A DNA stretch of 40,816 bases from Saprospiraceae bacterium. Lineage in GTDB: Bacteria > Bacteroidota > Bacteroidia > Chitinophagales > Saprospiraceae. The position numbers and the translations under genes were made by a program. The notes below the pieces were generated by a model. It was not told the origin of the DNA. It ran no database searches and saw only the letters and a program-made list of their open reading frames with translations. Shown here in pieces: positions 17,184 to 27,269 of the stretch (its first letter is position 1; the number at the start of each line of letters is the position of its first letter). The stretch spans positions 1-40,816 of the forward strand of contig JABDMH010000006.1 of the NCBI GenBank assembly GCA_013001595.1. Reading direction: 5' to 3'.

Positions 17184-20100
17184 ATGCTTGCACTAATAAG
17201 TATTGCTACATTTTTTCATTGTGCAAATTTCGAGCACAAACCACCAGCAAAGATATCGGCCAGTTTACATGTTCCAGATGGATATTCGGTTGAATTGGTT
17301 GCCGGTCCAGATCTCGTAGATTACCCAATGTTTGCCACACTTGATCCTGACGGAAGGCTATTTGTATTTGAGTCCATTGGAAATATATATGAAAAGAGCC
17401 AACAGGCTGTAGATACACCTCGTTTTCGCATAAAACTATTGGAAGACCTTGACCGTGATGGGTTATTTGACCAAGCCATGGTTTTTGCGGATAGCCTAAG
17501 TTTTCCCCAAGGTGGTGTCTTCCACAAGGGGAGTTTATATGCAACATCTGCTCCAGATCTTTTAAAACTAACAGATACGAATGGTGATGGTCGGGCTGAT
17601 CAAAAGGAAGTGATCTTGTCTGGATGGACCCTGAATGTCAATGCCAACAGTCTGATTGGTCCTTTTCTGGGACCTGATGGCTGGCTTTATATGACCAGCG
17701 CAATCATGGGATTTGATGTCGATACCAAAGAAGGTGAACACCTGACCGGTGAGACCGCACGGATTTGGAGGGTCAAGCCAGATGGGTCTGGGTTGGAGTG
17801 GGTGTCGGCAGGCGGTATGAATAATCCTGTTGAGTTGACTTTTACAACAGCCGGTGAAGTATTGGGCACCCAAACCTTCTTTGTAAATCCACAACGGGGA
17901 TTAAGGGATGCACTGACTTTCTGGGTGGAAGGCGGAGTGTATGGTAAGAAAAACAGCAACATCACCCGAGACAATCTTCCGAGAACAGGGGAATTGCTTC
18001 CTGTTGTTTCCAGCTATTCTCGAGTTGCCCCATCAGGAATAATGCGATATCGCTCTAGTATACTTGGTGAAGCGTTTCAAAATAACCTATTCACTGCTCA
18101 ATTTAATACACATCGTGTGCTTAACCATACATTGAATAGGATCGGGGCTTCGTTTGAGACCGAAGACCAAGTGTTCCTTTGGAGCGATGACGTAGATTTT
18201 CATCCTACAGACGTATTAGAGGCAGGAGATGGAAGTCTACTGGTTGTAGAAACCGGAGGTTGGTTCATACTGGGTTGCCCGTTATCACAGGTATCAAAAC
18301 CACAGCGCAAAGGCAGCATCTATCGCATTACACCAGATGATAAACACTTGCTTCAAGATCCTTATGGTGAGTACCTAAACTTTCGGACCATGTCTCCCGA
18401 TGACCTGGTTGGACTTCTTGAATATGACCGTCCCTTTGTGGTTGACAAAGCTGTAAGCGCATTGAAAGGGCTGGAAGAACTTGCGGTTGAGAGCTTGGGA
18501 GATTTTTTAGAAAATTCTGCTCACGGTGAAGCACGTGCCAAAGCAATTTTCATTTTGCATCAATTGAATGTAGAGTCCTCGAGATCTATTGTTAGAAATT
18601 ATTTATCTGATAGGGATGTAGCAGTTTGTATTGCTGCTGCCAGATCTTGCGGACTAGCAAAAGATCAAGGATCCATTTCAGGGCTAGTGGAGTTACTTCG
18701 TTCAGAAGTTAAAGCTTGTCGCCGACAGAGTGCAACGTCATTGGGACAGATCGGCGATGTCAGTGCTATTCCAGACTTACTTACCGCTGCAGCTGGTGAG
18801 AATGATCCCTTTCTAATCCATGCCATCACCTACGCATTGATCAATATGAACGCTCCTGAACTAATTACTCAAGGCCTGTCCCATCAAAATGCTGTAGTCA
18901 GAAATGTTGCGATCAAGGCCTTGGATGAACATGCAAATTACGACTTGCGTTGGGCCCAGTTATTACCTTTTCTGGAAGGTGAGGATATTGCAGCGCAGCT
19001 TACTGCACTTTCCATAGCTCAAAAGCATCCAGAATGGTCCAGAAGTATGCATTCCTATATCGATAAATCGCTGCACCGAGATACCATTGAGGCTGTTCGA
19101 GAAGAGATGTTGCGGGAGCTTTTGATAAACTTCTGTGGCTCTGATTTAGTGCAGCAGGTACTTGCAAAGCATTTTTCCCATGGATCAGCAGACATCAAGA
19201 AGTTCACTTTAGATATTATGAAGAGCTGCTCCACAGAACACTTTCCCATAGGTTGGAAAAAGCTACTGGCAGCGGAGCTCCGTGATCCTTATGGAATGCG
19301 ATTAGCGATCTTAGACTTGCTGCAACATCGGCAAGTTGCAGATCTTGATACTGAGGTTAGGCAAATATCCAGCAGTCCGAAAACACCCTTAGAACTCCGA
19401 ATGAAGGCCATTCAAATTACTGCTAGCCCAAAAACTTTGCTGCCAAAGAATCAATTTGATTATTTATGGCGAAGCTTGCAAGAACAAACAGACCTGACTG
19501 TTCATCAGAAAATAACCGACCTGTTTCTCGAGGTGTCATTGACTAAGGAACAAACTAGACTGATTATAATGGAGTACCTTCCTCAAGCGGAGGACTTTAT
19601 GTTGCCAAAACTAATGCCGTTGCTGGCTTCATCAGACGATCTGAATGTAGGCTTGGCACTGTGTAAGCTATTGCATGATTCACCTGCGCTCGATAACATC
19701 AGTGAAGATCAGATCAGGAATGCATTTAAAAATATGCCTGATCAAATCAGACCATATGTTGCAGAGCTTATTGAAGAAATGAAGGTTAAGCATAGCGTCC
19801 GATTAACACGATTGGAAAAACTTGAAGAAGCAATATCTGCAGGAGATGAAGGCCGAGGACGAAAACTATACTTTGGCAAAGCCACTTGTTGGACATGTCA
19901 CCGCATGGGATCGGAAGGCAGTGACCTAGGACCAGATCTCACTTCCATCCAAAAAGACCGGTCTCAGCATGATATTTTGGAAGCTATTTTGTACCCGAAT
20001 GTGAGTTTTGTTCGGGAGTACGAAAGTTACATTGTCAGGACAAAAGGCCAATCATATACGGGCATTATCGTGGAGCAAAATCCTGAATTTATTATTCTTG

Positions 20101-20261
20101 GTCTAGCTCCCCACAACAGCATCAGGTTGGAAAGGACGGAGATTGTAGACATTCATCAGTCAAATGTATCTCTGATGCCCCAAGGATTTGGCGGATTTCT
20201 CACAAAGGAAGAAATCGCTGACCTTATGGCCTTCTTGCTGGGACAAGATTTGATATATTGA
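17184..20261 (+). CDS. PVC-type propeller/HEAT/cytochrome c fusion protein
   Basis: A 1025-aa exported protein. The first residues (MLALISIATFFHC) look like a short export or lipoprotein signal. About residues 30-390 are a beta-propeller dehydrogenase-like domain (VPDGYSVELVAGPDLVDYP, then DRDGLFDQAMVFAD and GWFILGCP), as in the PVC-type membrane-bound dehydrogenase family. About 410-870 are HEAT-like helical repeats. The C-terminal part is the matching haem-binding domain with CWTCH at 902-906 (C902, C905, H906) and the late SLMPQGFGGFLTKEEIADLMAFL ending. These fusions are abundant in Planctomycetes/Verrucomicrobia and in marine Bacteroidota; substrates are mostly unknown, probably sugars or alcohols. 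I reject the TTG at 17067, which adds 39 residues before the signal. Confidence 0.85.
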   Translation: MLALISIATFFHCANFEHKPPAKISASLHVPDGYSVELVAGPDLVDYPMFATLDPDGRLFVFESIGNIYEKSQQAVDTPRFRIKLLEDLDRDGLFDQAMVFADSLSFPQGGVFHKGSLYATSAPDLLKLTDTNGDGRADQKEVILSGWTLNVNANSLIGPFLGPDGWLYMTSAIMGFDVDTKEGEHLTGETARIWRVKPDGSGLEWVSAGGMNNPVELTFTTAGEVLGTQTFFVNPQRGLRDALTFWVEGGVYGKKNSNITRDNLPRTGELLPVVSSYSRVAPSGIMRYRSSILGEAFQNNLFTAQFNTHRVLNHTLNRIGASFETEDQVFLWSDDVDFHPTDVLEAGDGSLLVVETGGWFILGCPLSQVSKPQRKGSIYRITPDDKHLLQDPYGEYLNFRTMSPDDLVGLLEYDRPFVVDKAVSALKGLEELAVESLGDFLENSAHGEARAKAIFILHQLNVESSRSIVRNYLSDRDVAVCIAAARSCGLAKDQGSISGLVELLRSEVKACRRQSATSLGQIGDVSAIPDLLTAAAGENDPFLIHAITYALINMNAPELITQGLSHQNAVVRNVAIKALDEHANYDLRWAQLLPFLEGEDIAAQLTALSIAQKHPEWSRSMHSYIDKSLHRDTIEAVREEMLRELLINFCGSDLVQQVLAKHFSHGSADIKKFTLDIMKSCSTEHFPIGWKKLLAAELRDPYGMRLAILDLLQHRQVADLDTEVRQISSSPKTPLELRMKAIQITASPKTLLPKNQFDYLWRSLQEQTDLTVHQKITDLFLEVSLTKEQTRLIIMEYLPQAEDFMLPKLMPLLASSDDLNVGLALCKLLHDSPALDNISEDQIRNAFKNMPDQIRPYVAELIEEMKVKHSVRLTRLEKLEEAISAGDEGRGRKLYFGKATCWTCHRMGSEGSDLGPDLTSIQKDRSQHDILEAILYPNVSFVREYESYIVRTKGQSYTGIIVEQNPEFIILGLAPHNSIRLERTEIVDIHQSNVSLMPQGFGGFLTKEEIADLMAFLLGQDLIY

Positions 20262-20385
20262 ATGCCGGATCGGCGTAAATTTATGAAATGGGACGGTGCT
20301 TGGTACTGCAGGTCTTGAGACTAGCCAGCTCTTCTCCAGCTGATTATTGAAATTTTAAATATCTTCTCTTCTGAAATCGTAAGAA

Positions 20386-20967
20386 ATGGCATTGAAGAAA
20401 TCTCTAATCATCAAACTTCATCTTTATTGTGGCTTATTTACCTGTTTCTACCTGCTGGCGCTTGGTGCCAGCTCCCTCATATTGAATCATGGTTTGCAGG
20501 TAGAGCAGAATGCGATCAAATCAAGTTGGCAAGGCACTATAGCGGTCGACAAAAACCTCGATGATCAACAACTTGCAGAAAGTGCTCGTGAGCAATTGGG
20601 AATGATGGGGTGGCTGCCGAGATGGAAGTACCAAAGGGATACAGACAAATTTCAATTTGAGACCACCCACCTTGCCAAGACCAATCGTGTCATCTTAGAT
20701 CTAAATTCAGGAAGGGCTCACGTAGATGTTATGCCAAAAGGATTTTTGGCAACTTTCCACGGATTACATTTCTTTAATGGTCGAATTCCCAATGCCCCTT
20801 TTTTTCTCAAAACCTGGATTGTCTATCAATGGTTAGGACTACTCGTGCTACTCGCATCACTGATACTCGGCTTATGGCTTTGGTTGAGGTATAGTCATAA
20901 GACCTGGGAATTATACGTATTTGGAGGGTTATTTATCTTGTCTATTTTGATTATGAATTGGATATGA
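20386..20967 (+). CDS. PepSY-associated transmembrane protein (first of pair)
   Basis: A 193-aa inner-membrane protein. TM1 (about 14-32) starts with KLHLYCGLFTCFYLLALGAS, the typical PepSY-TM opening with an N-terminal His. A periplasmic PepSY-like segment of about 100 residues follows, containing FHGLHFF, then two TM segments (about 143-166 and 174-192). In related proteins the membrane histidines are thought to bind haem and such proteins serve in iron or flavin reduction. It lies 124 nt after the cytochrome fusion gene, and the next gene overlaps its stop, so the two are translated together. Confidence 0.75.
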   Translation: MALKKSLIIKLHLYCGLFTCFYLLALGASSLILNHGLQVEQNAIKSSWQGTIAVDKNLDDQQLAESAREQLGMMGWLPRWKYQRDTDKFQFETTHLAKTNRVILDLNSGRAHVDVMPKGFLATFHGLHFFNGRIPNAPFFLKTWIVYQWLGLLVLLASLILGLWLWLRYSHKTWELYVFGGLFILSILIMNWI

Positions 20968-21530
20968 ATTACCAGCTAATTAGGAAAATTCATCTGTACG
21001 CCTGTCTCTCGACAGTAGCAGTATTGATCATGTTTGTTTTTACGAGTTATCTCATGATCCACCACAAGACTTTTGACCAGAAACCAATAAAAACAACCAT
21101 TGAAATAGAGGGTGTAATTAATTCTGAAGAGGACTGGACGGGATTGATCGAAGCAGGTGAAATTAAGGGAAGAATGACCAAAGAAATCCAGAATGAAAAT
21201 GAATGGATTCGGGAATATGCCAATGCTGAACAATTTTCTCGAGTATCCTATGATGTTGGTACCAAGAAGACGACAATCGTGCGCAACGACAAAGATCTGG
21301 CACACGCCCTAATCGGCATCCATCGACAGAGTGGGTACAATGGATCTCCTGCTAATTTTGCCTATGCCTTTCTCCTTGACATAGTTGGCCTCAGTCTAAT
21401 TATTTTTACACTGACTGGCGTAATTCTTTGGTTTAAGCTACTAAAGAGTGATCGCATAGCTTGGATCATATTTTCGGCAGGCTTACTATACTTTGCTGTG
21501 ACTATTTATATGCTGATGCACGGTAAATGA
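20964..21530 (+). CDS. PepSY-associated transmembrane protein (second of pair)
   Basis: A 188-aa paralogue of the preceding protein. The ATG at 20964 overlaps the upstream TGA as ATGA, a classic translational coupling, and is preferred over a TTG six nt upstream. TM1 (about 7-28) has KIHLYACLSTVAVLIMF with the same KxHLY opening. The extracytoplasmic domain ends in HALIGIHRQSG, which carries two histidines like FHGLHFF in its partner, and two TM segments follow (about 131-153 and 161-185). The pair probably forms a hetero-oligomeric membrane complex, perhaps a haem-containing electron carrier; the partner enzyme is not defined. Confidence 0.75.
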   Translation: MNYQLIRKIHLYACLSTVAVLIMFVFTSYLMIHHKTFDQKPIKTTIEIEGVINSEEDWTGLIEAGEIKGRMTKEIQNENEWIREYANAEQFSRVSYDVGTKKTTIVRNDKDLAHALIGIHRQSGYNGSPANFAYAFLLDIVGLSLIIFTLTGVILWFKLLKSDRIAWIIFSAGLLYFAVTIYMLMHGK

Positions 21531-21650
21531 AATCCTGAATTATGAAGAAGATGCCATTAATTATAAGAAAGTTTCTTCTAGAGTGCAGGTAATCAAAAAT
21601 ATTTCAAGCGACTGCCTCTTTATTGGTATTGTTGGGAAATGTTTTCTGCG

Positions 21651-22405
21651 ATGATAAAGTTCCTAAGAAGAATACGCCTTAGCCTATTATCCAAAGAATC
21701 AATATCCAGATATGCACTTTATGCTACTGGCGAGATTATCCTGCTTGTAGTCGGAATACTGCTGGCGCTGCAGATAAACAATTGGAATGAAGACAGGAAG
21801 AGGCTAGAAGAAACCCAGCACTAAGCAATGGATTGGAAGTTGAACTTGTGGAAGTTCAGTGTTATTCTGAGAGGCAACTACATCTTTTAGATAATAGAAT
21901 AGATCTATTTGCTCGGATAGTTAATCAATGGGAGAGCAAGGGATCCGACATCTATAACCACAGACTCTTTATCCTGGTACTACTGGGCGATTCATACAGT
22001 AACAATGATCAAATACAATCCAAGAATCGACAACTATATCTCGCTTGTAAATTCTGGAAAAATTGATTGATTTCTGACAATGTGGTTGCCAGATTAAACT
22101 ACGCATATAATACATTGTGGGAAGAAATAGGCTCTTACACAACTCAACAATTGGATTTACAGATTCTCATAGCAGAGAAAGTTGCAGATCATCATGGAGA
22201 TGAATTTAATGGCTCAAAGGTTATTCAAGATGAGCTGATTATGCTGGATAGTATGACGATTATAAACCTTCTTAATTCGGTCCATACGGACGGAAGTCTA
22301 AGGAGCTTACTTGTTAGAAATTTGGCGGCGATCAAGATCAAGCGATTTAATCTTTTCCGGAGGGTAATCCCAGAACTAGACCGGATAAGGAATCATACTC
22401 AATGA
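21651..22405 (+). pseudogene. Decayed DUF6090-family membrane protein gene
   Basis: The first 57 residues (MIKFLRRIRLSLLSKES.., then YATGEIILLVVGILLALQINNWNEDRKR) are the conserved N-terminus of DUF6090, with one TM segment. That frame stops at about 21824. The reading continues in another frame from about 21812 (ALSNGLEVELVEVQ..) through 22063, where an in-frame TGA (22064-22066) interrupts it, and then runs on in the same frame to 22405 (LNYAYNTLWEEIGSYTTQQLDLQ, ending IPELDRIRNHTQ). The joined product, about 250 aa, equals the family's normal length. So one frameshift plus one nonsense codon have broken a once intact gene. A sequencing error could explain one lesion but hardly both. Confidence 0.8.
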
Positions 22406-22721
22406 TCAAACCTGGGAATGAAGGCTGACGTTGTTCCCTTGGATTTACTGAAGGTAGTGCAAAAGCCCTTCTTTAAAGATCTGATCAGATCAATTGCTGC
22501 CGATTAAATCTGTCAATAATGCGTCGTCCTACTTTACTGTTTTTTGATGCTTCAAATTAATTCGATTAGATAGAGCTGTCGATTTATCGGCAGTACTAAG
22601 TAATGTATTTACAAAATTTCAGAATAAAATCTTTATCGTGATTTATTTAGTCTGGTGTCATCCGGAAAGGAAAGGCTACCGGTTATCCAAGCAGCCTATT
22701 TACCTGTTACGATTTCTATGA
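22406..22721. other. Intergenic region between convergent units
   Basis: No coding frame is supported. CTGATCAGATCAA near 22480 is locally symmetric but short. No clear terminator is seen for either the DUF6090 remnant or the giant secreted gene. Confidence 0.3.
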
Positions 22722-25700
22722 CTATTTAATCAACAGCATTTTTCTGGTAGCCACAAATTCTCCAGCTTGCAGCTGATAATATAGAATACCATCTGCGCCA
22801 ATTTCTGCTTTCTTAAACACAATGCTATTGGCACCTTCGGCAAACTGACCTGTTACTTTGCGCAATGCCCGACCAGTTACATCGTATACCGTGATCGTCG
22901 CGCGCATGGTAGCCGGTAGGGTGAAATCGACTATTGTTTCTTCTTTAAATGGGTTCGGCCGGTTTTGACCCAGCTGATAACTATCGAGCCCATACACTTG
23001 TGTATAGCCAGCATCGGCAGGTATGCGTACATTGCTGGCATCTCCTGACATACTTCTTGCGTTTGGTTGATCCTGTTGCTCGGTATTCATACCAATCTGT
23101 TGGACAGATCCATCGCTAGCAGTCCCCACATTGGTGCCACAGCCGGAAAAATCAGATTGTACAATCAGCACCACATCGCAGAAGTCTGCTGTACCACTTG
23201 GATAACTGAGCACCCACAGTCTGACCAGATGTGTACCGATGTCATCACAGCCTAATGCCAGACTATCCCCATCATCGACATAGGTGGAGTCTCCCACCAG
23301 ATTGATAAATTCCAGGCGATAAGCTATGCTGTCATCATCGCAGGCAAGCACACTGCTGCTGTTGAATTCCTCGGCCCATACCACCGCATGTGCACTATCT
23401 ACTTCTCCATCCTGATTCGTATCCCAGGGCGTCAACCTGGCGGTTACAGATGACACACAGACTGGGGCCGGCTTCTTGCCAGACTCCAACTGGATATGGT
23501 ACTCACAAAAGCTCTCATTGCTGCAATCATCTTGAACTTGTACTTTTAGTACATAGTATCCTGGATATAGATCTTGTGAACTGATGGTGAAGTTATCAAC
23601 TGTATCCATATTCAACTCACCATCGCCACTATCTGCTACTGTGGGCTCCTTACCGTCCGTCAGATCCTTGAGCTCCCAATAGTACTTGTTAATACCACAT
23701 GCATCGCTGGCATCTACCTTTACATTTAAATCATAGCTGCATCCGCCAATCTCAATACTAGCACCATCTTCTACAGGTCCAGTGATTATACAAACCGGAG
23801 CAACAGTATCCACGACGATAATCTTTTGTACACAGGAATCTACAACAAACTCACGCTCGTACCACCAGTTATCTTGTGCTGGCACGCCCCCTGTGCCACA
23901 CCAATCTGCAAAATACCAGGTGCGGACAATCTTGTAGCATGCTTCTTCACCACCTACTACCTTAAAGACCTTATCATCATGTGCAATTCCCACAATGCGG
24001 CAATCGTCATCAAACTTATAGGTCGCATAGCCGGTATAATCAGGTCCGGCTAAACCCACGATCTGACCACTTCCCACTGGATCGTACTTGATACCACATG
24101 AATATACCGTCACATCCCCAGGTGCGTCAAACATGTATTTGTCCAACTCACATTCGTTCCCTACCCAAATTCGCTGATGACGAGTGATGGTGTCCACTGG
24201 ATGCTTCAGGCTATCGGGTATGCTCTTATCCTCATAAAATGAGGGAGGACATCCTTGCCATATCTTCCATTTCCGGTAGATGTATCCCTGGCCGCAGTGA
24301 TCAAAATCACACCACACTTCCTGTTCGCAGTATACATTATCGGCACAGTTCACCACTACGATTCCCTTTTGAAAGTCTATCGTATCCTGATCGTAAAAGC
24401 ATTCGGTAATCAGCGAATCTTTCCAGATATACCCAAGATGATCGTCGTATACGCGCACCGGCTTAATATCGGTGGTGCAATCACAAACGCTATCATAGAA
24501 TGGGATGTCGCATTCGATCAAATGACCATCGATATCTACATAATTGTTGTATGGATCTCTCCAGGCTTTCTCATAGCCACCGAAAATGTAGTCTAATTGT
24601 GCTAGGGCTGTACTGTCTCCCGATTTACTCCTCGCTATAATGTATTCGATGCTTACCGGATGGTCTTCACCGGGAAAATCATAGCGTGCATCTTTGTAGG
24701 TCTTACAGGTAATTTGCTCTTCCGCAACTACATCCTTTTCCACCTTGACCGGGGTCTTGTCTTCTACCCACACATTCGTCCAGGCTTTACTCCAATTGCA
24801 CCAGTAGTCCATGACCAAGATCTCCACTGTTACAGGACCACAAGCATCCTCACAGCTGAAGGGTACCGCATCCGACCAACCACCGCCGATTGATTTCCAT
24901 GATGCAAATAACTCAGTTTGGAAGTCCTCGGGGAAAATGGCAGGTATGAATAGATCGATATCAGAGTTACTCGGTCCGAAAAATGGAAAACAATTTTCCA
25001 AGAAGACCTGGAGAAGAACCTGTATGAATAAGTCTTCAAAGTTATCACCAATGTCTCCACATGCCAATGAATTAAACTGCTGACATTTGAACACATCAAC
25101 TCCGTAACTTATGGAAAATCCTGAGTTGGTATCAAGTTCTATGATCCTTTCCTCAGTGAAGAGGCTATCGGCAAGGACACCTCCCAAAGCCGTGTCAATG
25201 AGCGTCCTAAAATCTTCATTTTTTACCCTGACCTTGTCTCCCTGCTGAGGATTACCGACTGCCCGAAGAAAGAGTTCCTCAAAACCATGGTCATCTAAGT
25301 ATCCATTCGATTTGCAAACGGTTGTTGCATATTTAATTAAGTCATATTGCCAACTATTATAGAGTAGTCGACCACAATTTGTCTCATCTTCACAGAACCA
25401 ATCCAGTTGCTTCTGATAATGTGCCTCTACTTCATCTGCATGCTTATCTTGCTCTAGATCTAAGGTCCAGAGGGTGTCATGACCATTTGTCCACAGCCAG
25501 CATAAGGAGGATTCAATAGAGTCCGGACCGTCTTCATCTCCATTATTATAGCATAAGTCCACGCAACTTTCCTTCCAATCAGCCCTTCGTGCCAGGATCA
25601 TATTTAATCCACAATTATCCCAGCTACCTTCGTCAAATACTTCGGCATCAACCCAGGCTTTCTTATCAGAAAGAGAAACAGTTACCCCTTTGTCAGCCAC

Positions 25701-27269
25701 AGCAACTGGCTTCGTATTATCTTTCACATGGATATAGGCAGTGTCCCGTGCAATCAGATGGCAACTATCATACACTTCATAAAAAATCCTGGTAGGTCTA
25801 TCTGACTTGTAAAGCTTTACTTTTTCGTGAGAACGATAGCAAGATCCTTCTTCAAGCAAGCCTAAGCTGTCAATTATTTGCAGGATAGTATCATTAACGA
25901 AATCATCCAATTCTCCTCCAAAAAGGGAAAGAAAATCTTCAAGGACAATAGTCTCTCCATCATCTCCAAGCCCGAGTAAAAAGCACTTCTCACCTTCATT
26001 CTCCAGCAGAAAAGTGCCGCCTCCTTCAACCGTTGCTTTTGCTGATTTCACACCACTCCAATCATCAAATATGCAGAGCGGTGGCAAGTAAGTGTATGCG
26101 GCACAATCGTGTTCATTGGTATAAACGACAGGTTGAAAAATATCCAAGAAGCCCAGATCTGAGCCACCAATAATGTTTGTATCGATGGTTAAACATGGAA
26201 ACTCCCCAAATACTTTGGGTGCAAATAATGGAGGTACCGTATCCAGATCGACCATCCAAAATTCACAACTTATATACCCAGGTGAAAGAGCCGTAAATGC
26301 ATTAGGTGGACTGCCTGGAACTGTGCATATCGTATTAACTATGGGGGTGCATACTTGCTTTATCTCTAAGATGTACTTGCTTTGCTGACTGCAACCATCA
26401 TTACCAAAACTCCAATAATCGAGATGAGGTATCAAACCACACTTAGTGTCTGCCAGAAGGGGATTCGTTACATAGCGATTTAGCGAGTCATCATATACCA
26501 AGAAGTATAAGGTGTCGCATGGTACACCGTCACCATCTTGGTCCATACCTGCCATCCCGGGTATACATCGCTCCTCGTAGACCATATAGGGCCCTGCATT
26601 ACCTACTCCGCAATAGGAAGTGTCCTTCTCAGCACAATAGGCGTTTACACCAGGAATCAGTTCAGGCAACCTGAAGACTGTAATGGTGTCAAAAGTAGTA
26701 CCACGGTTCCCATCTTTATCAAAGGCTTCGTACTCTCGATAGATTACCTTGAGGGTATCATTTCCCGTACCACACTCAACCAGTCTTGGCCAGTCTGCGA
26801 CAAATGTTGCTGGAACGGGGGGACGACATGGTATCATGGCCTGCGGAGGGACATTGTCAATATGACCACCCGCAACCAATGAATCAAAGCAGTAGACATC
26901 TTTGGCTCGGCCTTCTATGACTGGGCCATTGCTCTGCTTGAAGGTTAATTTCGACCAACAACTACCAGCTTGGTTAGTGATGGTCAACTTCAATTCTTCT
27001 CTCAAATAAGGACAGGCAGAAATGACGATGGGAATAGCATTGCTGGAAGGAGCAGGACCGTATATGATCTCACCAAAGCTTCGTGTGATGGTGATTTCTC
27101 CAGCAGTCAAGGCAGCATTGGTGAGAAAATCAAAAGTCATGAAACTCGCCGTGCCATCCGCACCTACCGAGAGATTAAGATCTTGGCAATTTGCAGGTAC
27201 ATTTGGAGACTGAGCCCAGGTAGACAAAGAAAGTCCTATCCCAAAGAAAAGCAGTAGGTATCGGTTCAT
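22722..27269 (-). CDS. Giant secreted T9SS cargo protein
   Basis: A 1515-aa secreted protein. The start at 27269 gives a clean signal peptide (MNRYLLLFFGIGLSL..TWAQ); a start at 27314 would add 15 unrelated residues. The body is a chain of Ig/HYR-like beta-rich units, rich in Asp, Cys and Trp, with recurring linkers such as VKDNTKPVAVAD, VWVEDKTPVKVEKD and VDTVAPVCIITG. DTNQDGEVDSA near the C-terminus resembles a dockerin-like calcium loop. The final 85 residues (QLGQNRPNPFKEET.., ITVYDVTGRALRKV.., ATRKMLLIK) are a complete T9SS type A sorting domain. It should be exported and surface-attached or released, perhaps in adhesion or gliding; no catalytic motif is visible. Such large proteins are typical of Saprospiria. 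Confidence 0.85.
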   Translation of the reverse strand: MNRYLLLFFGIGLSLSTWAQSPNVPANCQDLNLSVGADGTASFMTFDFLTNAALTAGEITITRSFGEIIYGPAPSSNAIPIVISACPYLREELKLTITNQAGSCWSKLTFKQSNGPVIEGRAKDVYCFDSLVAGGHIDNVPPQAMIPCRPPVPATFVADWPRLVECGTGNDTLKVIYREYEAFDKDGNRGTTFDTITVFRLPELIPGVNAYCAEKDTSYCGVGNAGPYMVYEERCIPGMAGMDQDGDGVPCDTLYFLVYDDSLNRYVTNPLLADTKCGLIPHLDYWSFGNDGCSQQSKYILEIKQVCTPIVNTICTVPGSPPNAFTALSPGYISCEFWMVDLDTVPPLFAPKVFGEFPCLTIDTNIIGGSDLGFLDIFQPVVYTNEHDCAAYTYLPPLCIFDDWSGVKSAKATVEGGGTFLLENEGEKCFLLGLGDDGETIVLEDFLSLFGGELDDFVNDTILQIIDSLGLLEEGSCYRSHEKVKLYKSDRPTRIFYEVYDSCHLIARDTAYIHVKDNTKPVAVADKGVTVSLSDKKAWVDAEVFDEGSWDNCGLNMILARRADWKESCVDLCYNNGDEDGPDSIESSLCWLWTNGHDTLWTLDLEQDKHADEVEAHYQKQLDWFCEDETNCGRLLYNSWQYDLIKYATTVCKSNGYLDDHGFEELFLRAVGNPQQGDKVRVKNEDFRTLIDTALGGVLADSLFTEERIIELDTNSGFSISYGVDVFKCQQFNSLACGDIGDNFEDLFIQVLLQVFLENCFPFFGPSNSDIDLFIPAIFPEDFQTELFASWKSIGGGWSDAVPFSCEDACGPVTVEILVMDYWCNWSKAWTNVWVEDKTPVKVEKDVVAEEQITCKTYKDARYDFPGEDHPVSIEYIIARSKSGDSTALAQLDYIFGGYEKAWRDPYNNYVDIDGHLIECDIPFYDSVCDCTTDIKPVRVYDDHLGYIWKDSLITECFYDQDTIDFQKGIVVVNCADNVYCEQEVWCDFDHCGQGYIYRKWKIWQGCPPSFYEDKSIPDSLKHPVDTITRHQRIWVGNECELDKYMFDAPGDVTVYSCGIKYDPVGSGQIVGLAGPDYTGYATYKFDDDCRIVGIAHDDKVFKVVGGEEACYKIVRTWYFADWCGTGGVPAQDNWWYEREFVVDSCVQKIIVVDTVAPVCIITGPVEDGASIEIGGCSYDLNVKVDASDACGINKYYWELKDLTDGKEPTVADSGDGELNMDTVDNFTISSQDLYPGYYVLKVQVQDDCSNESFCEYHIQLESGKKPAPVCVSSVTARLTPWDTNQDGEVDSAHAVVWAEEFNSSSVLACDDDSIAYRLEFINLVGDSTYVDDGDSLALGCDDIGTHLVRLWVLSYPSGTADFCDVVLIVQSDFSGCGTNVGTASDGSVQQIGMNTEQQDQPNARSMSGDASNVRIPADAGYTQVYGLDSYQLGQNRPNPFKEETIVDFTLPATMRATITVYDVTGRALRKVTGQFAEGANSIVFKKAEIGADGILYYQLQAGEFVATRKMLLIK

